From NCBI GenBank assembly GCA_027485695.1, contig JAIXQO010000002.1, positions 749,212 through 813,211 on the forward strand: a DNA stretch of 64,000 nucleotides. The letters are read 5' to 3'. The notes beneath the pieces were generated by a model, which worked only from the letters and a program-made list of their open reading frames with translations, made no database searches and was not told the DNA's origin. This DNA is from Pseudomonadota bacterium. Its GTDB lineage: Bacteria > Bdellovibrionota > UBA1018. Position numbers and translations under genes: made by a program. This document shows positions 41,743 through 51,161 of the stretch, piece by piece (the first letter of the stretch is position 1; each line of letters starts with the position of its first letter).

Positions 41743-43064
41743 GCCTTGCCCTCTTTGAGGTTAATCCCATAGGCCTTGCACTTGCGATAGAGTGTTGCGC
41801 GATCGATGCCGAGCGTCTCCGCGGCCTTGGTCTTGTTGTAGTGGCACTCTTCGAGAACGCGACTAATGTGCTCTCGCTCCATTGACTCGAGCGAGGATAA
41901 TGTGGCACTCGGGCCATCGCGAAACATCCCCGGAGCGTCCGCAGACTTGAGGGCATCCAGCTGGATCGCGGCTTTGCTCAGTGCTGGGAAATCCTCGGGC
42001 TCTAGAATATCGGAATTCGAAAGCGCCACTGCGCGCTCGATCACTTGCTCTAGTTCACGCAAATTCCCGGGCCAACTGTACCGCTCCAAAAGACCACTTG
42101 CTTCGGCCGTCAGGCGCGGGCTCCGTCGATCGTTCAACTGCGAAACCTTGCCAAGGTAGAATTCGATGAGATCCGAGAGATCCTCTTTGCGTTCCCGAAG
42201 CGGGGGTAACTCCAGCGTGATCGTGCTCAAACGATAAAACAACTCGCTTTTGAGCCCAGAGCCTTGCTGAAGTTTTCCGAGGTCCGTTTGGCTTAAGGAG
42301 AAAATACGGAATTGCGCGCGTTCCTTTTCTCGAACGTCCAGGAACTGGGACAATGCCGCTTGTTTTTCATGACTGAGTCCTTCGATCTCTTCGATCATCA
42401 GCGACCCTTCTCTTAGCTGAGATAGCGTAGAGATCCAGGTTTCATCCTTCATTTCGGAGCCGAGTTTCACGAGCGGAAGACTGGAGAAAGACGAATTCTC
42501 GTGAATGGTGCGGGCAACGAATGTTTTTCCGGTTCCCGTCTCACCGACAATCAGTACCGAACTCTTGGACAGCGCAGCCCGTGCGCAGATCTTGTAGACG
42601 TCGACGATCTTCGGGCTCTTACCCATCAGATGTGCGGTTCGATCGCGATCCCAGGCTTCGTTTTTCCCTCGAGTGGGCTCCGGACTCTGCGTCGACTCGA
42701 ATTGTCGTACCGCTCGGCGGACCAGCGATCGGAGCTCTGCGATTTGAAACGGCTTGGAGATGTAATCAAAAGCACCCTCCTTGATCGCGGCCATTGCACC
42801 TTCGACACTGCCGAAACCGGTCATCAGGATGACAACCGTCTCGCTCCACCGACGTTTGATTTCCTTGAGCAGATCCAGGCCGGACATTTCAATCATACGG
42901 ATATCGGAGATGACGATCGGGATATTTTTCTTCTGAAGGACTTCGACCGCACTCTCTGCGCTTTCGGCGAGTTCGACGCTGTAGCCTTCTTTGGTCAGGA
43001 CCTCCGAGAGGAGTTCGCGAGAAACCAGATCGTCATCGACTATTAGTACAGGAGTTTTCATCAT
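41739..43064 (-). CDS. NtrC-like response regulator lacking a recognisable GAFTGA loop
   Basis: 441 residues. Receiver domain (1-120) with acidic pocket VDDD, phosphoacceptor Asp54 in ISDIRM, Thr in LMTGFGS and Lys in YISKPF. AAA+ domain with Walker A VGETGTGKTF, but the stretch that normally holds ELFGHEKGAFTGA is missing or shortened to KLGSEMKDETWISTLSQ, and Walker B reads EGSLMIEEIEGL rather than GGTLFLDEI. R-finger region LPPLRERKEDL, WPGNLRELEQVIERA, and a C-terminal Fis-type HTH (CHYNKTKAAETLGIDRATLYRKCKAYGI) remain. Without GAFTGA it probably cannot open sigma-54 promoters and may act as a plain DNA-binding regulator. Its start overlaps the kinase stop. Confidence 0.88.
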   Translation of the reverse strand: MMKTPVLIVDDDLVSRELLSEVLTKEGYSVELAESAESAVEVLQKKNIPIVISDIRMIEMSGLDLLKEIKRRWSETVVILMTGFGSVEGAMAAIKEGAFDYISKPFQIAELRSLVRRAVRQFESTQSPEPTRGKNEAWDRDRTAHLMGKSPKIVDVYKICARAALSKSSVLIVGETGTGKTFVARTIHENSSFSSLPLVKLGSEMKDETWISTLSQLREGSLMIEEIEGLSHEKQAALSQFLDVREKERAQFRIFSLSQTDLGKLQQGSGLKSELFYRLSTITLELPPLRERKEDLSDLIEFYLGKVSQLNDRRSPRLTAEASGLLERYSWPGNLRELEQVIERAVALSNSDILEPEDFPALSKAAIQLDALKSADAPGMFRDGPSATLSSLESMEREHISRVLEECHYNKTKAAETLGIDRATLYRKCKAYGINLKEGKA

Positions 43065-44506
43065 TCACTATCCTTGACTCGCGAAAAGGGTATCTCGATC
43101 GCCACTTCAGTCCAGGCGCCCTCTTCGGAACGAATCGTCAGCCGACCGTCCGCTTTTTGGAGGAGATCAGAACAAATCGAAAGACCTAAGCCCGTTCCCT
43201 CTTCGGGCGTTTTAGTCGTGTAGAACGGGCGGAAAACACTTTTGAGATTCTTGGCCGCAATGCCGACGCCGCTATCGCGAACGACGATCTCTAGCCACTC
43301 TTCGTCTTCTCGACGAGTCAGTCGTGAGTCGATTTGAATTACGCCGCCCGAGGTTTGAGCGGTTTTCATCCGAATCGCGTCAATGGCGTTATTAAGGACG
43401 TTGATCAGAACTTGCTCGAGTTCTACCGGAGCCATGCGAATCGGGCCGAGTGTCCGATCCAAGTTTTTTTCCAACCGAATCGAGAGGGCCTCCATCCGAG
43501 GCATCAATATTCCCAAGCTTCTCTCAATCGCTGGATTGACGTCGATCAACTGCGTTTGAGAAGGAGGCTTGGCCGTTGTCTGCAGGAAATTTTTCACGAT
43601 GCCCGCGATGCGATTGACTTGCCCTTCCAAGATGGAAATACGACTGCTCGCGTTTGGTTGACTCTGACCGAACTCTTCTTTGAGGAGAGTCAAATGACCC
43701 ATAATCGCGTTTAGTGGCGTACCGATTTCGTGCGCGAACGATCCGGTGAGCTGCCCGAGAATCGAAAATTTTTCCAGATTCATTAAGTTCCGTTCGGCTT
43801 CATGGAGCTGTTCGGACAAATTCAGGTTTTTGGTTTCCACATCGTGCAATCGTCGATCATTCTCAATCGTTCTCCGGAGCGCGGTCGTCAGGAGTAAAAA
43901 CAAACTGAGACCACCGATCGATCCGACGATTAAGATGATGTTCGAAAGAGCGGTCGCAACTCGCTTAATGAGTTGAATCGAAATAAAAACTCGCACGGCT
44001 CCCACGATCCGAGGATCCGGCTTCGTGACGGCGGCATTCATCGGAGCGATGACCTCCCACCCTTCTTCGAGTTCATTGTCGGGACCTTTGCCGCCGTGAA
44101 TGAGCGAAGTGGTCACCTGGGTGACAAACGGAACCGCTAGCCCATATTCCGCGGGATCATCCTCGACGGTGGAGGCCACCAATTTTAGCTCCGTCGTCAT
44201 ACCAACTCGTTTGAAAACGTCGATCCGACGGACGCTCGCGTAGAGGTAGGAATATTCACGGAGCCGCTCCTCGATCACGCGCTCCGAGTTTTCTCTCGAG
44301 AGCAGACGCTTGGAGAGGATCTCGCCCGCGATCGTCTGCGCAACTGAAACGCCCATCTGCTGGGCCTCAGAGAGGAGGACGGGGCGGACGAACTCGCGGG
44401 ACACCACGGTGAGCAAGATGAAAACCGGCGCTAGCACCCCGAGGAGAACGAGCGTGATTTTAGCTTGGAGGTCTAGATTTTTGAGGCGGTTTCGAAATCG
44501 GCTCAC
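43061..44506 (-). CDS. Membrane sensor histidine kinase (NtrB/AtoS-like)
   Basis: Two membrane helices (TLVLLGVLAPVFILLTVVS and IILIVGSIGGLSLFLLLTTAL) frame a periplasmic sensor domain of about 140 residues with no obvious family. Then a HAMP-like/coiled segment, the phospho-acceptor SFAHEIGTPLNAIMGHL, and the ATPase domain with N-box NVLNNAIDAI, G1 DSGVGIA and G2 GTGLGLSIC. The track ORF opens at 44635, inside the divergent epmA gene, with a poor N-terminus. The GTG at 44506 (VSRFRNRLKNLDL) starts just before the first helix and leaves room for promoters, so I use it, without a strong ribosome site. Cognate regulator directly downstream (ATGA). Confidence 0.9.
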   Translation of the reverse strand: MSRFRNRLKNLDLQAKITLVLLGVLAPVFILLTVVSREFVRPVLLSEAQQMGVSVAQTIAGEILSKRLLSRENSERVIEERLREYSYLYASVRRIDVFKRVGMTTELKLVASTVEDDPAEYGLAVPFVTQVTTSLIHGGKGPDNELEEGWEVIAPMNAAVTKPDPRIVGAVRVFISIQLIKRVATALSNIILIVGSIGGLSLFLLLTTALRRTIENDRRLHDVETKNLNLSEQLHEAERNLMNLEKFSILGQLTGSFAHEIGTPLNAIMGHLTLLKEEFGQSQPNASSRISILEGQVNRIAGIVKNFLQTTAKPPSQTQLIDVNPAIERSLGILMPRMEALSIRLEKNLDRTLGPIRMAPVELEQVLINVLNNAIDAIRMKTAQTSGGVIQIDSRLTRREDEEWLEIVVRDSGVGIAAKNLKSVFRPFYTTKTPEEGTGLGLSICSDLLQKADGRLTIRSEEGAWTEVAIEIPFSRVKDSE

Positions 44507-44589
44507 GCAGTCGACTGTATCCCGTCTGAACCACCCGTCGAAAGGGGTTTTTTCCGCGTTTTGACGCGATATCTGGTAAGATCCGGTCC

Positions 44590-45810
44590 ATGGCAACCAC
44601 CTACGGACGCGTGATCGGGATTCATCCCGGCGCACAGGGAATTGAACTGGAAATCAGGAACCTTCGCGGTACGACTCAGGTCCCTTTGAACGCCCCCACT
44701 TCGGGCCCTAAACCAGTCCTGGGAGATATTGTCGAAGTCAAGGACGCCGGAATTCAAGTTCTGACCCCGAATCGGGCCGGCGGTTCGATGAAAAAAATGG
44801 AATCCGTTCTGAACCCGAGACGTCTGGCCGCCCTCAAAGTTCGCAACCAGGTCGAAGCATTCATCCGCTTGTTTTTCTTGTCCCGGGATTTCCTCGAAAC
44901 CCGCACCCCACTCCTCGTTCCCTCGCCGGGAATGGAGCCGCACATTCGTCCGTTTCGCCTGGAGAGCGGAGCATTTCTTCCAACCTCCCCTGAGTTCGCG
45001 ATGAAACGATTGCTCGTCGGAGGGCTCGAGAGAATTTTCCAGATTTCTTCTAGTTTTCGTTTCGAACCCGTCTCCCCCATCCACCACCCGGAGTTTCAAA
45101 TGCTCGAATGGTACCGAGCGTACTCTGGCTACGAATCCATCATGAAGGACACGGAGGAACTGTTCGAATTCATCGCCAAGAAAAAGAACGGTTCGCCCGT
45201 AATCCGCTTCGGACAGGACGAAATTGATTTGAAAACGCCGTGGCCGCGTACCACCGTACGGGAACTGTTCCTGCAGCACACTGGCCTAAAAATCTCAGAA
45301 GATCTCCCGATCCACGCGCTCAGGACCTACTGCGAGAAACAAGGGCATCCCGCTCCGGCTGACGCTAGCTGGGACGACCTCTATTTCCTGATCTGGTTGA
45401 ATGAGATTGAACCGAAACTCCCCAAAAATCGCCCACTCATCATCTACCACTATCCTCCCAGCCAGGCGGCGCTGGCCGTGACCGAGATCGGATCCGACGG
45501 ACACCGATGGGCCAAACGATTCGAGTTCTATATCGCAGGGATCGAACTCGGTAACGCGTTCGAAGAGCTCACCGATCCCGTGGAACAACGCGCGCGTTTT
45601 GAAAACGATCAGAAAGTCCGTCGCGAAGTTTACGGCAACCAGTATCCGGAATCACCGATCGATGAAGATTTTCTCGAGGCGCTCGCCGAAGGAATGCCCC
45701 CCTCCGGAGGTATCGCCGTTGGAGTGGACCGTATGGTGCAACTCTTCGCGAACGAACCAGAACTCGAGAAAACCCTCTGGCTGGCGAGCGATCCCGGGAA
45801 TACGACGTAG
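44590..45810 (+). CDS. epmA: EpmA-like elongation factor P lysyltransferase with an N-terminal extension
   Basis: Class II LysRS-like catalytic domain: motif 1 region SRDFLETRTPLLVPSPGMEPH, motif 2 FQISSSFRFEPVSPIHHPEFQMLEWYRAY, motif 3 GGIAVGVDRMVQLFAN. The N-terminal HIRPF/L..TSPEFAMKRLLVGG phrase is that of EpmA (GenX/PoxA), which attaches (R)-beta-lysine to a lysine of EF-P. At 406 residues it exceeds E. coli EpmA (325) by an N-terminal segment of about 75 residues (YGRVIGIHPGAQGIELEIR, GDIVEVKDAGIQVL), probably a small beta-barrel. EF-P and EpmB genes are not in the window. The 3' end converges with the ABC exporter genes. Confidence 0.85.
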   Translation: MATTYGRVIGIHPGAQGIELEIRNLRGTTQVPLNAPTSGPKPVLGDIVEVKDAGIQVLTPNRAGGSMKKMESVLNPRRLAALKVRNQVEAFIRLFFLSRDFLETRTPLLVPSPGMEPHIRPFRLESGAFLPTSPEFAMKRLLVGGLERIFQISSSFRFEPVSPIHHPEFQMLEWYRAYSGYESIMKDTEELFEFIAKKKNGSPVIRFGQDEIDLKTPWPRTTVRELFLQHTGLKISEDLPIHALRTYCEKQGHPAPADASWDDLYFLIWLNEIEPKLPKNRPLIIYHYPPSQAALAVTEIGSDGHRWAKRFEFYIAGIELGNAFEELTDPVEQRARFENDQKVRREVYGNQYPESPIDEDFLEALAEGMPPSGGIAVGVDRMVQLFANEPELEKTLWLASDPGNTT

Positions 45811-45815
45811 AGAAT

Positions 45816-47591
45816 TCACATCGAAACGCGTTGCTCTCGGTCTACGGCTTCGAGACGCCGGTAGATGCCACCCAGTTTCATCAGTTCCTCATGCGTACCC
45901 ATCTCCGCGACTTCACCCCGATTCAAAACAACGATGCGGTCCATTTGTTTTACGGTCGACAAACGGTGGGCGATCATCAGGAATGTTCTCTGAGCAGATT
46001 CGGAGAAGAGTTGCTCCAGGAGTCGTTTCTCAGTCTCAGAATCGATTTGAGATGTCGGCTCGTCAAGTAGCCAAATACGGGGTTCCCGCTCAGCTACACG
46101 CAAATACGACAAGAGTTGGCGTTCTCCTGCCGAAAGGTTGCTTCCGCGTTCGTCTAGTTCTAGGTCCAGACGCGGTTCAATCCCGATCGCACCTGCCAAG
46201 CGCTGATAGCGATCTGAAATCTCACGATCTCCCCACAGCGATATATTCTCCCGGAGCGTTCCTGAGAACGTAAAAACATCCTGCTGTACTAAGCCGAATA
46301 CTGCGCGCAATTCTCGGACGGGAATCGCCTGAAGATCAACACCATCGAGCAATATGCGCCCGCTCGTCGGCGGATAGAAACGAAGCAAAAGCGAAATGAT
46401 CGTGCTCTTGCCTGCGCCCGTATGTCCGACGAATCCGACTTTCTCGTTGGGTGCGATCCGAAGGTTGAGATTTCGAATCACAGGGTCGACACCGTTATAG
46501 GCGAATGTGACGTTTTCGAAAACGATTTCACCCCGCCCTCGATTGAACTGAAAATGACTCTCGAGAGGCTTGGTTTGATCCGGTTCGATTTCCCATTCAA
46601 GTAGTCCGTAGATCCGCTCGGCTGAACTCATTCCCGATAAAAAAATCGTCCAGCGATCCACGAAGTCCCGAATCGGCTGAAAAAGCGATACCAGGTAAGA
46701 CGTGAACGCGACGAGCTCCCCTGTCGACAACTGACCTTGGATTGCCTTATTTCCACCGAATGCGAGAGCGGTGGCGACCGCGATCCCCGAGCACCACGTG
46801 ATGAGCGGCTGAAAATAAGAATACACCTGCACGCTTGCCATCTGATCCTGGCAATACTGCTCGTTCGTCTCGTCGAACCTCGCAAGTTGCTGCGCCTCAC
46901 GTCGGAACATCTGCACGGTTTTCATGCCGAGGATGTTCTCGGCTAGGAATGCATTGAGCGCACTGAGACGCATGCGGGTTTCGCGATACGAGGTGACGAG
47001 TTTACGACTGAAATGAATCGAGAAATAAATCAGAATCGGAAACGATAAAACGGAAACGAGGGCCAGTTTCCAATTCAAAACAAAAATCCAAATCAGCGTA
47101 CCCACGATGAGAAGAAAATTACCCAGCAATGTGACAAAACCTGCCGAGAACATCTCATTCATAGACGAGGTATCATTGGTCAAGCGAGTGATCAATCGTC
47201 CGACCGGCGTTCGATCATAGGTCGAGAGCGGCAGCCTTTGCAGGTGATGAAACACCTTCATTCTTAATCGCTGCATCATCTCTTGGGCGAGTTTCTCAAA
47301 AAAATAGGCCTGGAACACGAGGCTTCCTGCACGGATTACGAGAAGTCCGAAATAAAACATTCCGAGACGCTCGATCAATCCGACGTCACGTTTGAGGATT
47401 CCATCATCGATCACTTGTCCAAAAAGCGTTGGCTCGTAGAGCGCCGACGCCGTGCTCAGAATGACGAACAGGATTCCCAGGCCCAAGAAACGTTTTTGCT
47501 GGAACAGCTCTTTCAGGAGTTTGACCAGGACCACTAAGCTTGGTTTGGCGGTGCGAAAATCCTCTTTTTCGATATAAGCATCCAAACTCAT
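45816..47591 (-). CDS. ABC exporter half-transporter, consensus Walker B (MdlB-like)
   Basis: 591 residues: six-helix exporter domain (about 1-330) followed by an ATPase domain. Walker A GHTGAGKST, Q-loop LVQQDVF, signature LSAGERQLLSYLR (degenerate against LSGGQ), Walker B IWLLDEPTSQID with the catalytic Glu, switch His in IAHRLSTV. Partner of the next gene; their start and stop overlap as ATGA. In heterodimeric exporters the degenerate signature faces the ATP site whose Walker B lacks Glu, which is what the partner shows. Substrate unknown; MdlAB-type pairs export lipids or drugs. Confidence 0.9.
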   Translation of the reverse strand: MSLDAYIEKEDFRTAKPSLVVLVKLLKELFQQKRFLGLGILFVILSTASALYEPTLFGQVIDDGILKRDVGLIERLGMFYFGLLVIRAGSLVFQAYFFEKLAQEMMQRLRMKVFHHLQRLPLSTYDRTPVGRLITRLTNDTSSMNEMFSAGFVTLLGNFLLIVGTLIWIFVLNWKLALVSVLSFPILIYFSIHFSRKLVTSYRETRMRLSALNAFLAENILGMKTVQMFRREAQQLARFDETNEQYCQDQMASVQVYSYFQPLITWCSGIAVATALAFGGNKAIQGQLSTGELVAFTSYLVSLFQPIRDFVDRWTIFLSGMSSAERIYGLLEWEIEPDQTKPLESHFQFNRGRGEIVFENVTFAYNGVDPVIRNLNLRIAPNEKVGFVGHTGAGKSTIISLLLRFYPPTSGRILLDGVDLQAIPVRELRAVFGLVQQDVFTFSGTLRENISLWGDREISDRYQRLAGAIGIEPRLDLELDERGSNLSAGERQLLSYLRVAEREPRIWLLDEPTSQIDSETEKRLLEQLFSESAQRTFLMIAHRLSTVKQMDRIVVLNRGEVAEMGTHEELMKLGGIYRRLEAVDREQRVSM

Positions 47592-49420
47592 GATGTCGCC
47601 CCTCCTTGCGATTCGAGGAACTGTTCCAAGTCTTCGGCCCGACGTTGTTGTTCGTAATAGCGGGAATAGAGCGAATCTTTTTTGCGGATGAGATCGGAAT
47701 GCACACCACGATCGACGATCTCTCCTTCGTGGAGCACTAAGATCTGATCCGCCTCTCGCACGCTCGAAATGCGGTGAGAACTCAGGATCAAGGTCTTGGA
47801 AGCGGACTCTTGTTTTAAGGCGCCGAGCAACTTTTCTTCAGTGTGTACGTCCACTGCCGAGAGCGTGTCATCAAAAAGCAAGATCGGCGCATCGATCCAC
47901 CAAGCACGTGCGATCGCCACCCGTTGCCGTTGACCGCCCGAGAGATTCACTCCCCGCTCTCCGAGCAACGTCTCACGTCCTTCGGGAAGCGTCGCGAGAT
48001 CATGCGTGAGCTGGCTCTGCTCAATGATTCGATCCATCGAACGATCCACGTTTTCCGGATCCCCCCACACGACATTTCGCGCGAGCGTTTCGCTAAACAA
48101 ATAAGGATCCTGAGAGACAAACGCGATCGAGCGCCGGAGGATGCCGAGATCGAATTCCTCAATCGGTCGCCCATCGATTCGAATCGATCCCTCGGGTGCA
48201 AGATAAAACCTCGGAATGAGCCCGAGCAACGTGGTTTTACCGCTGCCGATCGACCCCACGAGTGCGGTTCGGGTCCCAGGTTCGGCGACGAAACGAATAC
48301 CCTTAAGCGCGTCCCGTTCCGCCCCGGGATAACGAAAATTTAAATCACGGAACTCGACGGTGCCAGAAATCTTGCGGGGGCCGGGCTGAGAAGGCGCGAG
48401 GATTTCATTCTTTTGGTCGAATACTTCCTCCAACCGCTCGGAACTAGCGCGCGCACGCTGATAGAAACTCACCGAGAAACCCAGCGCCATCATCGGCCAA
48501 ACGAGTTTCTGTGCGTAACGTTGCATCGCGACCATCGTTCCCAGCGTGATGGCGTCAGAAAGAACGAGCGTGCTCCCTTTGAAAAGTAGAATCACAAGTC
48601 CCAGACTCGTGAAAAAATCCATGAGTGGTCCAAACGTTCCCTGTACTCGTGCAAGACGCAAGTTGAGGTCGATGTATTCGCGTCCCTGCTTCTCGAAATT
48701 GCGGGTCACACGATCTTCGATCGCGAACGCCTTGATCAAACGAACTCCGTTCAAAGATTCCTGAGCCGACGCGCTCAATTTCGAAAAATGATCTTGCGAA
48801 GCCTTGAACCGCGAATGGATTCTCCCCTCGAAAAAAAGCACAACGAACGGTACCGCGAGCATCGGCGCGACCACCCAGAGCGCGAGCCTCGCATCGAGCC
48901 AGAACATCGCAACCGGAACCGTGATCAGAAAAAACACCGAATCTGCAAGCACGATCAGTCCTGATCCCACGAATTGCCGTACGCTCTCGACATCGCCATT
49001 CGCCTTGGACATCAAATCGCCGATACGGTTCTTGTCGAAAAATCGCGGTGGCAATTCAAAAAGTTTTTTTACGAAATCCGCACGAACATCTCGCCCCGAG
49101 GAGATCGAGGAGCGGACCAAAAATACCCGCCAACCGTAGCGGCAGACCCCTTGGAGAAAATGGACAACGACGTAAGCGCCTGCAAACCCGAGGATGAGCG
49201 AAAACGGAGATCCCGCCGCGATCGCATCGATCGTCTTCATCAACAGCAGAGGAGGAAAAACCTCGAGCACGTTCAAAAAGGCGAGCGTGAGTAAGCCGTA
49301 GAAAATGGGACGACTGTATCGCGTGATCAGTTCCGCGAGAATTCGATTGCGTCCAACCATTCGGTAAATCAGGGAGTCTTGAATTCGGGGCCCAGAGGGA
49401 GTCTGTAAGCGGTCAGACAT
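47588..49420 (-). CDS. ABC exporter half-transporter, degenerate Walker B (MdlA-like)
   Basis: 610 residues with exporter membrane domain and ATPase domain. Walker A GSIGSGKTT, Q-loop FVSQDPYLF, consensus signature LSGGQRQRVAIAR, Walker B ILLFDDTLSAVD with Asp in place of the catalytic Glu, and SSHRISSV with the switch His. The FDDxLSAVD form is typical of the degenerate subunit of heterodimeric exporters. The ATG at 49420 overlaps the RluA-type gene by 52 bases; a later ATG at 49360 avoids the overlap but lacks a ribosome site. It probably belongs to the long transcript running from the BMP gene. Confidence 0.9.
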   Translation of the reverse strand: MSDRLQTPSGPRIQDSLIYRMVGRNRILAELITRYSRPIFYGLLTLAFLNVLEVFPPLLLMKTIDAIAAGSPFSLILGFAGAYVVVHFLQGVCRYGWRVFLVRSSISSGRDVRADFVKKLFELPPRFFDKNRIGDLMSKANGDVESVRQFVGSGLIVLADSVFFLITVPVAMFWLDARLALWVVAPMLAVPFVVLFFEGRIHSRFKASQDHFSKLSASAQESLNGVRLIKAFAIEDRVTRNFEKQGREYIDLNLRLARVQGTFGPLMDFFTSLGLVILLFKGSTLVLSDAITLGTMVAMQRYAQKLVWPMMALGFSVSFYQRARASSERLEEVFDQKNEILAPSQPGPRKISGTVEFRDLNFRYPGAERDALKGIRFVAEPGTRTALVGSIGSGKTTLLGLIPRFYLAPEGSIRIDGRPIEEFDLGILRRSIAFVSQDPYLFSETLARNVVWGDPENVDRSMDRIIEQSQLTHDLATLPEGRETLLGERGVNLSGGQRQRVAIARAWWIDAPILLFDDTLSAVDVHTEEKLLGALKQESASKTLILSSHRISSVREADQILVLHEGEIVDRGVHSDLIRKKDSLYSRYYEQQRRAEDLEQFLESQGGATS

Positions 49421-50313
49421 TCGATAAAATCCTGCGGCATCGGCGCTTTTAAAACAAGAGGTGCCTGTGTAACTGGATGATTCAAAACCAGTTCTGCGGC
49501 ATGAAGGAGCGTGCGCCCGGGAGTCCGGGCTCCATAATCTCGATCACCCACGATCGGGAACCCGAGCTCCGACAGATGAACTCGAATTTGATGCATTCGG
49601 CCAGTTTTTGGCATGGCCTGAACGAGGGCTCGTTGCGGAGAGATTCCTAAAACAATAAACTCAGTCTCGGCCACATCTCCGCCTGAACGCACGGAACGCA
49701 TCTTGCCCGCCTTGCCCTCGCCACGCTTCAGGAAATTTTTCACGCGGAACGACTCGCCGACTGCAGGAAATGGCTTGGATTGTTTCTCGACCACCGCCAG
49801 ATAGGTTTTCTGGGCCTGACGTTCCTTGAACGCGTCGGCCAAACCCTTGTTCGCCTTCTCGCTGATCGTGAATACGATCACACCCGAGGTGTCTCGATCT
49901 AGGCGGTGGTGTTGGCCGAGGTACTCAAACCCCTGGCTCGACTTTAACCAGTCGAACAAATTGATCCGTCTCGGATCGAGCGTCGGCTGCGACGGCAGCC
50001 CGGGAGGCTTCGAGACGGCGACGATGTATTCGTCACGAAAAATGATCGGCGCCTGGATGTCGCCATTTGTGGCCAGTTTCTGAGGAATGTCTCGATCATC
50101 GAGTTCCAAAACGAATTTCTCGCCTGGGCGGGCGAACCGAGTCGGAAGTCTGACCGGCGAATGAACGAGCTTGAGTTTACCGTCCAAGATCCATTTTCGG
50201 ATTAAGGAACGCGTGACCGGAAACTCGCCCAGCCGCTCGAGCTGTTCGAAAATCCAATGATCGACCCGCATGGGCGATTCATCTTTTTTCAACTGAAACG
50301 AGAACTGCCGCAC
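49369..50313 (-). CDS. RluA-family pseudouridine synthase
   Basis: 314 residues. N-terminal S4-like RNA-binding region (RSLIRKWILDGKLKLVHSPV), then the RluA core: YLGQHHRLDRDTSGVIVFT with the catalytic Asp, KTYLAVVE, and the closing PKTGRMHQIRVHLSELGFPIVGDRDYG with LLHAAELVLNHPVTQ. Such enzymes isomerise uridines in rRNA or tRNA; RluA, RluC and RluD types cannot be separated by eye. It starts 2 bases after the BKACE stop and overlaps the exporter gene, so it is embedded in an otherwise transport-related operon. Confidence 0.9.
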   Translation of the reverse strand: MRQFSFQLKKDESPMRVDHWIFEQLERLGEFPVTRSLIRKWILDGKLKLVHSPVRLPTRFARPGEKFVLELDDRDIPQKLATNGDIQAPIIFRDEYIVAVSKPPGLPSQPTLDPRRINLFDWLKSSQGFEYLGQHHRLDRDTSGVIVFTISEKANKGLADAFKERQAQKTYLAVVEKQSKPFPAVGESFRVKNFLKRGEGKAGKMRSVRSGGDVAETEFIVLGISPQRALVQAMPKTGRMHQIRVHLSELGFPIVGDRDYGARTPGRTLLHAAELVLNHPVTQAPLVLKAPMPQDFIECLTAYRLPLGPEFKTP

Positions 50314-50315
50314 AG

Positions 50316-51161
<846 letters not shown>

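Noticed and set aside
44503-45279. 258-residue ORF antisense to epmA
   Set aside because: Covers conserved aminoacyl-tRNA-synthetase-like motifs on the other strand and has no recognisable protein features.
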